Shown piece by piece: positions 44,108 through 52,584 of a stretch of DNA of 64,000 nucleotides. The DNA is from Bog-756 sp963776225 (GTDB lineage Bacteria > Actinomycetota > Acidimicrobiia > Acidimicrobiales > RAAP-2): contig CAVZLL010000002.1 of the NCBI GenBank assembly GCA_963776225.1, positions 186,001-250,000 on the forward strand, in the 5' to 3' direction. The notes beneath the pieces were generated by a model, which searched no databases, had not been told where the DNA came from, and worked only from the letters and a program-made list of their open reading frames with translations. Positions within the stretch are counted from its first letter, which is position 1. Each line of letters begins with the position of its first letter. The translations under genes and the position numbers were made by a program.

Positions 44108-44890
44108 CTACCTCTGTTGCTGCGCGAGCGGGGTGTCGGCCAGCCAGCTGAGCAGCCGCCCGGCCGCGGCGGGCCCCGGAACCGTCAGATCGGCGAGCGC
44201 GACGACCTCGGGTGGGGTCTCCTCGTCGACGACCGCCACCGCGACCCCCTCCCGGCCGGCCGCCGCCCAGCCGGAGAGCTCGGCGAAGGCCGGCAGGTCC
44301 CCGAGGTCGTCCCCGAAATAGCAGGCCGCCGAGCAGCCTTCGGTCAGCCGACGGAGCACCGTCCCCTTGTCGACGGCGAGCGGTGGACGGAGCTCGAGCG
44401 AGTAGCGCCCCGGGTGCGCCACGAGCCCGGAGCGTTCCGCCTCGGCCGCCACCCGGTCGGCCACCCAGCCACCGGCCGCCGGGGCCCGGCGCCAGTGGAC
44501 GGTCACCGCCAGTCCCTTGCCTTCCACCTCCACCCCGGCCGGAGCGTCGATCGTGAGGCGGCCGGCCACCTCGTCGACCACCGGTCGCCAGGGGGCGGCG
44601 GTGGGCTCGACAGCAACCCCGTCCGGCCCGGCCGACTCGAGCCCGTAGAGGCCGACGAGCTGCACTCTTCCGGCCGCACCGGTGCGGGTGCCGGCCATCG
44701 CCAGGTGCGCCGCAAGAAAGGCCGCCGGACGCCCCGAGACCACGGCCACCACGCCGAAGCGCCGGGCGAGCCGGGCGAGCACTGCGGCGGTGCCCGGAAG
44801 GGGCCGGGCGGTGGCGGGATCCTCGACGATCGGGGCCAGGGTGCCGTCGAAGTCGGTCACGACGGCCGTCCGGTCCGGCCCGTCGAGCAA
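44108..44890 (-). CDS. otsB: Trehalose-6-phosphate phosphatase
   Basis: About 260 residues. HAD motif I VVTDFDGTLAPI, motif II VVSGRPAAFL, VGLYGLES, VEVEGKGLAVTVHWR, ELRPPLAVDKGTVL and motif IV CYFGDDLGDLPAF match OtsB. No ATG or GTG lies in frame at a sensible place: the TTG at 44890 (LLDGPDRTAVV) is the first usable codon upstream of motif I after the neighbouring stop; a CTG at 44953 would overlap that stop. Removes phosphate from trehalose 6-phosphate. The coding sequence follows the LytR_C gene by about 60 bp. Confidence 0.9.
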   Translation of the reverse strand: MLDGPDRTAVVTDFDGTLAPIVEDPATARPLPGTAAVLARLARRFGVVAVVSGRPAAFLAAHLAMAGTRTGAAGRVQLVGLYGLESAGPDGVAVEPTAAPWRPVVDEVAGRLTIDAPAGVEVEGKGLAVTVHWRRAPAAGGWVADRVAAEAERSGLVAHPGRYSLELRPPLAVDKGTVLRRLTEGCSAACYFGDDLGDLPAFAELSGWAAAGREGVAVAVVDEETPPEVVALADLTVPGPAAAGRLLSWLADTPLAQQQR

Positions 44891-44949
44891 GGGCGCGAGC
44901 CGCTCGGCCGCTCCTGCCGGGACGCCGCTCCCGGCAGGCGGTACGCCGC

Positions 44950-45558
44950 TCAGTGGACCGTCGTCGTGGTGGTGGCCGCGCCGGTGCCCGCGGCGAGGTC
45001 CGGACCCACCACCACCACGATCTCCGCGGTGCCGATGGAGCTCACCGGGGCGGCGGTCGTGTACGGCAGGACCTCGCTCGCCGGCAGGCGGAGCGCGGCG
45101 GCCACCTCCTTGGCGGCGACCTGTTGACCGGCGACGTAGTACACGTGGGAGGTGCGCTGATTGGTCGTGGCGTTGGTCGGGGCCTGCACGGTCCACCCGT
45201 CGGCCTGGAGCCGGTCGGAGACGGTGGCCGCCGCCCCGGTCACTCCCGATGCATTGGCGGAGAGGACGGGGACGTTGGTCGGCGGCCTGGGCGCGGTGGT
45301 CGTGGTCGACCCGGCAGGGTGGACGGTCGTGGGGGTCGACGAGGCCGGCGGGGACCCGGCCACCGCCAGCGTGGTCGGGGTCTGGTGGATGCGGCCGAGC
45401 AGGAGGACCGTCGCCAGGACGAAGAGGGCGAGTAGAACGGCCATCCGCCCGATCGGGACCTGCCGACGGGCCCCATCGCGGTGCTCGGAGGGCTCCGCGT
45501 CGTTCGCCGGGGGTTCGTCCACTGCCGCCAGCCTGCCAACCAGGTCATGGAGAAGCAA
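44950..45558 (-). CDS. LytR_C-domain membrane-anchored protein
   Basis: 202 residues. Cytoplasmic N-terminus, one helix (GRMAVLLALFVLATVLLLG), a Thr/Pro-rich linker, then VPVLSANASGVTGAAATVSDRLQADGWTVQ through HVYYVAGQQVAAKEVAAALRLP to AEIVVVVGPDLA, the LytR C-terminal (cell envelope-related) domain. LCP catalytic domain absent. Such proteins are common in actinobacteria and face the cell wall; role unclear. 68 bp from the tRNA gene, opposite orientation. Confidence 0.88.
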   Translation of the reverse strand: MLLHDLVGRLAAVDEPPANDAEPSEHRDGARRQVPIGRMAVLLALFVLATVLLLGRIHQTPTTLAVAGSPPASSTPTTVHPAGSTTTTAPRPPTNVPVLSANASGVTGAAATVSDRLQADGWTVQAPTNATTNQRTSHVYYVAGQQVAAKEVAAALRLPASEVLPYTTAAPVSSIGTAEIVVVVGPDLAAGTGAATTTTTVH

Positions 45559-45626
45559 GCACCGGGCTCGGGCGTGCCGGGCGGGAGCCGTACACTGGCC
45601 GGGGTGTCCGGATCTGAGGGACTCCT

Positions 45627-45702
45627 GCCGGTGTGGCGCAGTTGGTAGCGCAGACGACTTGTAATCGTCAGGTCGTGGGTTCGACTCCCACCGCCGGCTC
45701 CA
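45627..45702 (+). tRNA. tRNA-Thr(TGT)
   Basis: Cloverleaf fits: acceptor GCCGGTG with CGCCGGC, D arm GCGC-loop-GCGC, anticodon arm GACGA-CTTGTAA-TCGTC with anticodon TGT, T arm GTGGG-TTCGACT-CCCAC, discriminator T, and encoded CCA at 45700-45702. The 3' half is repeated perfectly at 62718-62758, marking this gene as the integration site of the island that follows. Confidence 0.97.
45657..45697 (+). repeat. Attachment-site direct repeat, left copy (within tRNA-Thr)
   Basis: 41 bases from the anticodon arm to the 3' acceptor strand, identical to 62718-62758. This is the classic core used by tyrosine recombinases that insert at the 3' end of tRNA genes. Confidence 0.93.
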
Positions 45703-45819
45703 TATAGGACCAGTTCAGAAGCTTACGGCTTCCTCCGCTCGATTGTTGGTAGGCCCAAGATGGATGGGGCGAAAGGCATTCTGTCATGTGTGAAAGTCCG
45801 GTGCATGCTTTCCACACCG

Positions 45820-45898
45820 TGGCTCCGGTTCCCGGTTGACACGTTCCGGACGCGGCTCCGGTACCTGGGCGACACTGGCTCCGGTACCTGCTTGACAC
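45820..45898. repeat. Three 23-bp imperfect direct repeats
   Basis: Units at 45820-45842, 45853-45875 and 45876-45898, sharing GGCTCCGGT at the start and GACAC at the end with few internal differences. They lie just upstream of the transposase remnant and probably represent the left terminal region of the IS481-type element. 45703-45819 shows no gene. Confidence 0.85.
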
Positions 45899-45904
45899 TT
45901 CACG

Positions 45905-46383
45905 CCTGAGCGGGTCCACCGGCCCCGGCACGCCACCGGGGTCTCCCGCCAAACCGTGCATACCTGGCTCCGCACCACGCGGGCCACGGGATCGCGGGCA
46001 TCGTCGACAAGTCGACCGTCCCCGAACACTGCCCGCACCAAATGGCCCCGGGCGTCTGGCGGATGGCACAGAGGTGAAGGTCGTCACCGGGGTCGACGAC
46101 CACAGCCGCTATCGCGTCTGTGCCCGGATCGTCGCCCGAGCGACCGCCCGACCGGTCTGTGAGGCGCTGCTCTTCGCACTCCGCATCCACAGGGGCCCGA
46201 CCAGATCTTGTCGGACAACGGCGAGGTCTTCACCCATCGATTCGGCAAAGGGCCTGGTCCGGTGCTCTTCGAGCGCATCTGTCACAACCACGGCATCCGC
46301 CACATCCTCACCGCCCCCTACTCACCGACCACGACGGGGAACGTCGAGCGGTTTCACAGGACCCTGCGCCGGGAGGCCAATAG
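45905..46383 (+). pseudogene. IS481-family transposase remnant
   Basis: Broken over frames. An N-terminal HTH piece (GVSRQTVHTWLR) and HCPHQMAPGV are followed, after loss of the central part, by the DDE core: KVVTGVDDHSRYRVCARIVA (first Asp), LSDNGEVFTHRFGKG (second Asp) and HILTAPYSPTTTGNVERFHRTL (Glu). The full family is about 300-350 residues, so this is decayed and inactive. Confidence 0.85.
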
Positions 46384-46391
46384 CCCCTTTG

Positions 46392-46410
46392 CAGGAAACA
46401 CTGTTTCCTG
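46392..46410. promoter_or_regulatory. 19-bp perfect palindrome upstream of usp gene
   Basis: Arms CAGGAAACA and TGTTTCCTG around C. A half-site GGAAACA recurs at 46434-46440, with TAATAT between (46425-46430) as a -10-like box. It lies 72 bp before the usp start; a likely repressor operator. Confidence 0.65.
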
Positions 46411-46481
46411 TCGGTGCCCAGAGTTAATATACTGGAAACAATTGACGATACCGTCAGGGACGGGTGAAGGAGGTGGTTGCG

Positions 46482-46973
46482 ATGTTCACGCGAATCGTGT
46501 TGGCGATCGACGGGACCGAATCGGGAGACGTCGCGGTCAGTTACACGTCCGCCCTGGCTTGCCAGTTCGAGGCCGAGGTTCGGGTGGTCCATGTGAACGA
46601 ACTCCTGGTTGGCGGCCGCGGCTTCGCCGTCGAGACCGAGGTCGAGGCGATGAACATCGTCGACACCGCTGTCGGCCGCCTGCGCGCTGCCGGCGTGATG
46701 GCCGACGGGGTCCACTACCTGGCCAATTGCTTCACCCTCGACGACCGCATCGCCGAAGCTGCGCTTGAGTGGGGCGCTGACGCGATCGTCTTCGGCTCGA
46801 AGCGCCGCTGCTGGCTTTCCCGCCTCGGCGGGGCCGCCCTGCGCGAGCGGGTGGGCGATCTGACCGGGCTCCCCACCGTGGCCGCTCCGGCTCCGCTCAA
46901 GCTCAGCCGGCGTACCCTGCGCCACCTCGAACCCGTCGCCGCCCGCGAGGTCGAGGAGACGATCGTCACCTGA
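46482..46973 (+). CDS. Universal stress protein (UspA-like)
   Basis: 163 residues from ATG 46482 with GAAGGAGG upstream. FTRIVLAIDGTESGDVAVSYTSALA at the N-terminus, EAEVRVVHVNELL, and AALEWGADAIVFGSKRRCW. The ATP-binding G-2x-G-9x-G motif is not conserved, replaced by FGSKRRCWLSRLGGAAL, so nucleotide binding is doubtful. It is the first intact gene of the island on its left side, and a second Usp-like gene lies at the other end (60876-61451). Possibly stress tolerance or transporter regulation. Confidence 0.85.
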   Translation: MFTRIVLAIDGTESGDVAVSYTSALACQFEAEVRVVHVNELLVGGRGFAVETEVEAMNIVDTAVGRLRAAGVMADGVHYLANCFTLDDRIAEAALEWGADAIVFGSKRRCWLSRLGGAALRERVGDLTGLPTVAAPAPLKLSRRTLRHLEPVAAREVEETIVT

Positions 46974-47012
46974 GGAGTGACGTGGCCCCGAACGTGGCCC
47001 CGACTACGTTCG

Positions 47013-47846
47013 TCACATCCGGTGCAATTGCGGAACTCCACCCCAGCCCATCGTGCCCTCGAGGTAGCGATCGAGGAAGGCGGAACGGTACCCGTCCGCG
47101 CGCCAGGTGATCGGGAAGAACGACTCGTCCATCGTGTCGTCGCCGAAGCGCTTGTAGCGGCTATAGAGATAACCCGTGGTCTCTGGGTGGAACCGTGCCT
47201 CCGAGGACATGCAATGTGCCACCAGTGATCGCCGGGGCGCGTTCGAGCGGTTGACGTCGGAGCCATGCCAGGTCCAGCCGTCGTGGAAGGCACCGCCGCC
47301 CGCCGGCACCTCGACCGGGACGCGTGCGGGCTCGACGCCCTGGGCGGCGGCGGCCTGGCACAGCTCGACATGGGGATCGGCCGGACCGTGGAACTCCTCG
47401 ATCATTCCCCAGCGCCGGTTCCAGCGGTGCGAGCCGCGCACGTACTCGACGGTTCCCTGGGCCGCGGAGGTGTCCTCGAGGGCGATCCAGCAACTCACCC
47501 ATTCCGGGGGCAGGGCCCACTGCTCATAGCTCGAATCCTGGTGGAAGCCGAGCGCCTTGCCACCAGGCGGCTTCCACAGGACGTTGTCCTGACTGAGGCG
47601 CACCCCAGGCCAGCCGCCGAGCCCGGCGCAGGCGCGCCCGATGTCGGCCCGCAGCACCACCCGTGCGATGTCGCGGTCGGACTTCCACGCGTTACAGATC
47701 TGGCGGGTCAGCTCCGGCGGGCTCACGCCCTGGCGCCAGTTCCATTCATCGGGATAGAGGCCGGTCTCGAAGCGGCCGGCGAAGAGGTCCTCGTAGCGCT
47801 CGAGAGCCCGCCGGGCCAGGGCGGGGTCCACGATGCGCTCGACCAC
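47013..47846 (-). CDS. PhyH-family Fe(II)/2-oxoglutarate dioxygenase
   Basis: 277 residues from the first GTG, but coherent family sequence (DDQVETYARDGFVV) continues in frame upstream to about 47927, where an ATT follows AGGAG at good spacing, so the real N-terminus is longer or a base is wrong. Iron site: FHQDSSYEQW (HxD) and WTWHGSDVNRS (distal His) with RRSLVAH (2OG Arg). Related to phytanoyl-CoA and small-molecule hydroxylases, including ectoine-type enzymes. It ends the minus-strand gene run of the island. May oxidise an N-alkyl side chain or amine-derived compound. Confidence 0.88.
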   Translation of the reverse strand: MVERIVDPALARRALERYEDLFAGRFETGLYPDEWNWRQGVSPPELTRQICNAWKSDRDIARVVLRADIGRACAGLGGWPGVRLSQDNVLWKPPGGKALGFHQDSSYEQWALPPEWVSCWIALEDTSAAQGTVEYVRGSHRWNRRWGMIEEFHGPADPHVELCQAAAAQGVEPARVPVEVPAGGGAFHDGWTWHGSDVNRSNAPRRSLVAHCMSSEARFHPETTGYLYSRYKRFGDDTMDESFFPITWRADGYRSAFLDRYLEGTMGWGGVPQLHRM

Positions 47847-47971
47847 GACGAAGCCGTCGCGGGCGTAAGTCTCGACCTGGTCGTCGCGTAGCTCGAACTC
47901 GAAGGCGGCGGTCAGCTCAGTGAGAATGGGAACTCCTCTCTGTCGTGGTCTTTCCGGTTGGTGCGCTCGCC

Positions 47972-49342
47972 TCAGACGTAGGCCAGGTAACGGTCGCGCT
48001 CTTCGATCGGAACGAACCGGTGGCAGGCCGCCGCCTCGGCGTGGCGGGCCGCCGCGTAGTGCTCGACGAAATCCGCCCCAAAGAGCTCCACCGCCGCTGT
48101 GCTGGTGGCGAACCGCTCGGCCGCGGTGATGAGGTCGTGGGGTAGAGAAGCCGAGTCGGTGACGGTTCGGCCGTCGGCGGGAGGGACAACAGGCGGAGGG
48201 GGCTCGAGCCGTTCCTCGATACCCCAGAGCGCGGCACCGAGGAACATGGCCAGGCAGTGGTGCGGACTCACGTCCGCCCCCGGGATGCGCAGCTCGAGGC
48301 GGGCCGATGCCGGGGTGGCGGCCAGAACACGCAGGGCGCAGCTGTAATTGTCGGGACCCCAGGTGGCGGTGGCAGGAGCCCAGTTGCCCGGTCCGAATCG
48401 CCGGTAGGAGTTGGGGTTTGGGGCGGCCAAGGCGAGCAGCTCGGGCAGGAGGGTCACGACGCCGGCCACGGCGGCGGCCCCCACCTTGGACAGCGCGCCC
48501 GCCTCGTTGCAGATCGCAGGCGTGCCGTCGACACCCGAGCGGAGCGAGAGGCTTGGATGACCGCCGAGGCCGGGGAACTGCGACCCGAGCTGCGCCATGA
48601 ACGAGGCCTGCCGGCCTTCCCGGGAGAAGAAAGCCTTCGTGTAGAGCTTGGCCAGGGTGGCAGAGTCGGCCGAACGCACCGGATCTTCAGGGCCCAGAGC
48701 GACTTCCAGGCATCCCGGACCGAGCTCGGCACAGACGTGGTCGACTGGCACGGCGCCGCCCTCGAGCGCGGCGACCAGCCTTCCCAGCATGGCGTCCTCG
48801 CCGGCCAAGGTGAGGGCGGACCAGCAGCGGTTGTCCGCCAGGGCCGGGACGAGTGGCGATCCGGAGGGAGCCGGGTCGAGCACGATGCATTCGAACTCCC
48901 ACCCGACCTCGGCCTCCAGACCCGAGGCGGCGGCGCGCTCGACCAGCTGGCACACCTGGTGTCGAGGGGAGAGCGCGCGCAGCGGTGGTTCGAACTCGGC
49001 CAGCAGCACGAGAGAGGCCGGATCGAAGGGAAACGGGCGTGCCGAAACTGGATCGGCGGCGGCCGGGCAAGAGCGTGACCCGCCGGCGCTCCAGATCGAG
49101 TCATCGGGTTCCCAGGCGGCGATGGCGTCGATGAAGGACCAGCCTTCCTGCAGAGCGCGGGTGGCGGCAGCGATCCCGAGGCGCTTCTGGCGCACCGTGC
49201 CCGAGGGGTCGACGAGGCCGAGTAGCACCGTGTCGACCCCGGCGTCGCGCAGCGTGGCGGCGACGGTGCCCTGCGCTACGGCGCAGCGCAGGGAATCAGC
49301 GTCGACGCGCGGGGCTGGGGTGGTCGCGGCGGGCGGTGTCAC
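47972..49342 (-). CDS. Glutamine synthetase-fold ligase 1 (divergent)
   Basis: 456 residues. GS beta-grasp LLGLVDPSGTVRQKRLG, catalytic VGWEFECIVLD (metal Glu), CAELGPGCLEVALGPEDP, then GHPSLSLRSGVDG where the usual HxHxSL has only one His, PNPNSYRRFGPGNWAP and LELRIPGADVSPHHCLAMFLGAAL. The last parts match GS, but altered metal-site residues suggest changed substrate or weakened activity. ATG overlaps the upstream amidotransferase stop by 4 bp. A gamma-glutamyl-amine synthetase of the PuuA/GlnT group is the best guess. Confidence 0.85.
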   Translation of the reverse strand: MTPPAATTPAPRVDADSLRCAVAQGTVAATLRDAGVDTVLLGLVDPSGTVRQKRLGIAAATRALQEGWSFIDAIAAWEPDDSIWSAGGSRSCPAAADPVSARPFPFDPASLVLLAEFEPPLRALSPRHQVCQLVERAAASGLEAEVGWEFECIVLDPAPSGSPLVPALADNRCWSALTLAGEDAMLGRLVAALEGGAVPVDHVCAELGPGCLEVALGPEDPVRSADSATLAKLYTKAFFSREGRQASFMAQLGSQFPGLGGHPSLSLRSGVDGTPAICNEAGALSKVGAAAVAGVVTLLPELLALAAPNPNSYRRFGPGNWAPATATWGPDNYSCALRVLAATPASARLELRIPGADVSPHHCLAMFLGAALWGIEERLEPPPPVVPPADGRTVTDSASLPHDLITAAERFATSTAAVELFGADFVEHYAAARHAEAAACHRFVPIEERDRYLAYV

Positions 49343-50095
49343 GGCGTTGCGTAGGCGCCGAAGGCCCGGTCCAAGAGCGCGTCGACCACGGCCGCCGCCG
49401 TCTGGGTCATTGTGCCCAGCTGGTTCTCCACGGCGCGCTGCAGCGTCTCAGGGCTGCCGAAGTGCTCGGCAAGCGTGCGCTCGTACTCGGGGACGCGGGC
49501 CCAGGTGGGGATGGTTTCGCCGTTCACCTCGACATGGAACTGGATTCCGTAGGCCCGCGCCCCTACCCGGAATGCCTGCACCGGCGAGCAGCGGTTCCGG
49601 GCCAGCACGGTTGCGCCGGGGGGTGCCCGGACCACCTCGGCCTCGTGCCATTGGAGCCCCGGGACGACACGGGGCACCTTGCCGAAGACAGGGTCGGACC
49701 GGCCGGCCGTGGTCAGGGTGACGTCGAGCACGCCGATCTCGGGAGCCGCCATCGCGCGCCACCGTGCCGCCCATGGCGTCGGCGAGGAGCTGGTGGCCGA
49801 GGCACACGCCGAGGAAGGGTCGCTCCAGCTCGGCCACCCAACGCTGGATGACCTCCTTTTCGCCCGCAAGCCACGGGTGGACGTCCTCCTCCCAGACCTG
49901 CTGGGGGCCCCCCATGGCGATCATGAGGTCGAAGGGCTCGAGGGTGGGGATGGGTTCACCCGCGTCGAGCTCGACCGTGGTGAGAGCCAGGCCGGCGCCT
50001 TCCAGCAGGGTGCCGAGCGAGCCCGGGTCCTCGTCTGGGTGGTGCTGGAGGACGAGAACTCGTCCCGGGCTGCCCGATGATTGGGGAGTGTTCAC
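49339..50095 (-). CDS. Class I glutamine amidotransferase-like hydrolase (frameshift)
   Basis: About 250 residues in two frames, changing near 49765. RVLVLQHHPDEDPGSLG, DLMIAMGGPQQVWEED, nucleophile elbow LGVCLGHQLLADAMGG (Cys), then QWHEAEVVRAPPG, and GIQFHVEVNGETI (His). Resembles GMP-synthase-like GATases and the gamma-glutamyl hydrolase PuuD by context, although the sequence is of the first type. GTG overlaps the upstream GS stop by 4 bp. In this setting it may hydrolyse a gamma-glutamyl amide or supply ammonia. Confidence 0.85.
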
Positions 50096-51514
50096 GGCAG
50101 GACGTCGAGGTATTCCTCGACGTCCCAGTCGGTGACGGTGCCGATGAAGCGTTCCCATTCGTCGCGCTTGTACGCCATGAAGACGTGGTACATCTCGCCG
50201 GGCAGGGCCTGGCGCACCACCGGGTCGGCCTCGAGAGCGTCGAGCGCCTCGCCGAGGGTGGAGGGGATGCGGACCACCGACTTGCCGGCCTCGATGGCGT
50301 CGTAGATGTTGCCCTCCTCGGGCGGGCCTGGATCGATGCTCTGGTCGAGCCCGTCCCGCATGGTCACGAGCAGCGCGGCCATCGACAGGTAAGGGTTGAC
50401 GGCCGAGTCGACCGAGCGGTATTCGAAGCGTCCCGGCGCGCTCACCCGCAGCGCAGTGGTGCGGTTCTGGAATCCCCAGTCGGCGAAGATCGGCGCCCAG
50501 AAACCGGCGTCGGCGAAACGACGGTAGGAGTTCACCGTCGGCGCCGTGATGGCGGTCAGGGCGCGCAGGTGGGTGAGCACACCGCCGATGGCATGGAGGC
50601 CGGTCTTCGAAGGCAGGCGGGTGTCGTCCCCGTCGGGGAGGAACATGTTCACGCCGTCCTCCCACAGCGAGATGTTGTGGTGGCACCCGTTGGCCGAGAC
50701 ACCCATGAAGGGCTTGGGCATGAAGCAGGGGAAGAGCCCGAACTCGCGGCCGACCTGACGGCACACCTGACGGTAGGTGGTGAGTCGGTCGGCGGTGTCC
50801 TCGGCCCGCCCGAAGGCGAAGTTCAGCTCGAGCTGGCCGGGCGCGTCCTCGTGGTCGCCCTGGATCATGTCGAGGCCCATCGCGCTCGCAGTACTCGATC
50901 ACCCTGTGGATCACCGGCTGCAGCTCGGAGAACTGGTCGATGTGGTAGCAGTACGGCTTGGTCACCCCCTCGACCGAGGGCGTGCCGTCGGGGTTGGTCT
51001 TGAGCCACATCATCTCCGGCTCGCACCCTGCGCGCAGTGTGAGTCCGGTCTCCGCTGTGAACTCGGTGTGCAGGCGGCCCAGGTTGCCGCGGCAGTCTGA
51101 GGTGAGGAAGGCACCGGGATCGACGGCCTCCTCCCGGCCCCGGAAGAGGGTGCAGAAGACCCGGGCCACCTTCGGGTCCCACGGCAGCGGGCAGAAGGTG
51201 TCGACGTCGGGCAGGCCGACCAGCTCGGAGGCCTCGGGGCCGTAGCCGATGTACCGCCCGTGGCGGTCGATGAAGAGATTGGCCGTGGCCCCGTAGACGA
51301 GTTGGAACCCTTTGGTGGCCACCGATTCCCAGTGTGGAGCCGGGATGCCCTTGCCCATGACCCGCCCGGTCACCGAGACGAACTGGAAGTAGACGTAGGT
51401 GATGCCTTCGGCCTCGATGCGCCGGCCGACCTCGGCGACGCTGTCGGCTCGCCCTGGTTGGTCGACGAAACGCTCGAGGTCGGTGGCGAGGCCCGAAGCC
51501 CAGTCAATGGACAT
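50092..51514 (-). CDS. Glutamine synthetase-fold ligase 2 (frameshift)
   Basis: About 474 residues in two frames meeting near 50885. N-terminal GITYVYFQFVSVTGRVMGKG, FIDRHGRYIGYGPEAS, CEPEMMWLKTN (metal Glu), then DMIQGDHEDAPGQLELNFAF, PKPFMGVSANGCHHNISLWEDG, TVNSYRRFADAGFWAP, EYRSVDSAVNPYLSMAALL. This is the GlnT/type III-like gamma-glutamyl ligase group. ATG start 27 bp from an inverted-repeat operator at 51541-51561. First gene of a four-gene run with the amidotransferase, ligase 1 and PhyH. Confidence 0.92.
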
Positions 51515-51540
51515 CTGTGAAGAACCCTCCTTGAGAAACT

Positions 51541-51561
51541 TTGTTCACCTATAGTGAACAA
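51541..51561. promoter_or_regulatory. Perfect inverted-repeat operator upstream of ligase 2
   Basis: Arms TTGTTCAC and GTGAACAA with spacer CTATA, 27 bp before the ligase-2 start. It is between that gene and the XRE-cupin regulator, the most likely binding protein. Bases 51562-51649 hold no gene. Confidence 0.75.
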
Positions 51562-51649
51562 GTGGAGGGCGGTGGGCAAGGGCTGGCGTGTATCCATCCT
51601 GTTAACAGTTCGCCCGCTGAACGGTACCCCGTGGTTGGCTCAGCCCCGG

Positions 51650-52489
51650 TCAGGACCGCTCGGTGGCGTAGATGGTGATGGAGAGGAAACGGATGGGTAG
51701 CTTGACCAGCTGGGTCGGCCCGTGGGGGATGTCGCCCTCGAACTGCAAGCGTGTCGCCGCGCTCCATCTTGTAGCGCTGGCGCCCGTAGCCGTACTCCAT
51801 CACGCCGCTCAGCATGTAGAGGATCTCGATGCCCGGGTGCTGGAAGAGCGGGAACACCTCTGTGTCGTCGTCCAGTTTCACGAGTAGCGGCTCGACTCGC
51901 TTGTAGGGTCCGCGCAGGCTGCCCAGCAGCTCGTAGGTGTGGCCGGCCCGCGTGCCCTTGCGCACGATCTCGGGTCCGCTGCCGGCCTTCACGAACACGG
52001 CGTCGCGCTCCTCGGCCAGGCCGCGGAAGAGCGAGGTGACCGGCATGTCGAGCGCAGCTGCCAGACGCTCGAGGGTGGAAAGGCTGGGCGAGGTCTGCGC
52101 GTTCTCGATCTTGGACAACATCCCCTTGGAAATGCCCGTTCGCTCGGCCAGCTGGCCGACGTTGAGCCCGATCTCAAGACGCCGGCGCGCACGTGGTTGG
52201 CGATGACCTGACCGAGGTGGCTCTCGACCTCGTTGGCGCCGACGTTATCGATGGTCACGAGCTTTCCCCGTTGACGGCTCGCCTGGCCGGTCGCCTTGGC
52301 ACCGGACCGCGTGCGGGGCGTCCCTTTCGCTTTGGCTGTGCCAGTGGTTCCGGACTTCGCGCCGACCTTGGCGCGGTCGGCCGTGGAGCGGACCGAAGGC
52401 ACCGGACGAGCCGCCGGTGCTTGGGGCTTGGCACCGGGCGCGCGGCTGGTACGGGTGTTCCGCGAGGGCGCGGTCCGGCGAGTGGCCAC
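51650..52489 (-). CDS. XRE-cupin transcriptional regulator (PuuR-like, frameshifts)
   Basis: HTH VGQLAERTGISKGMLSKIENAQTSPSLSTLERLAAAL, then a linker and a cupin with FPLFQHPGIEILYMLSGVMEYGYG and, after a frame change near 51750, FEGDIPHGPTQL to the stop at 51650. Another frame change lies near 52190. A Lys/Arg/Ala-rich leader (52260-52489) is open in frame; the start may instead be the GTG at 52258 (VTIDNVGANEVESHLGQV). PuuR-type regulators repress gamma-glutamyl-amine pathways and sense the substrate via the cupin. Neighbours support that role. Confidence 0.87.
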
Positions 52490-52584
52490 GGCCGCTAACT
52501 CTACGCCCAGGAGCCTGAAGCGCTGCGGATCCGGCCGCAGTGGCGGAGGGTGGGCGGACCTGGCACCGCGCGCGCCCATCGGCC

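Noticed and set aside
45820..45898. CRISPR array
   Set aside because: Only three imperfect 23-bp copies with an 10-bp and a zero-length gap; no spacers and no cas genes.
45668..46087. Minus-strand open frame ending EPAVGVEPTT over the tRNA
   Set aside because: Also an antisense-tRNA artefact.
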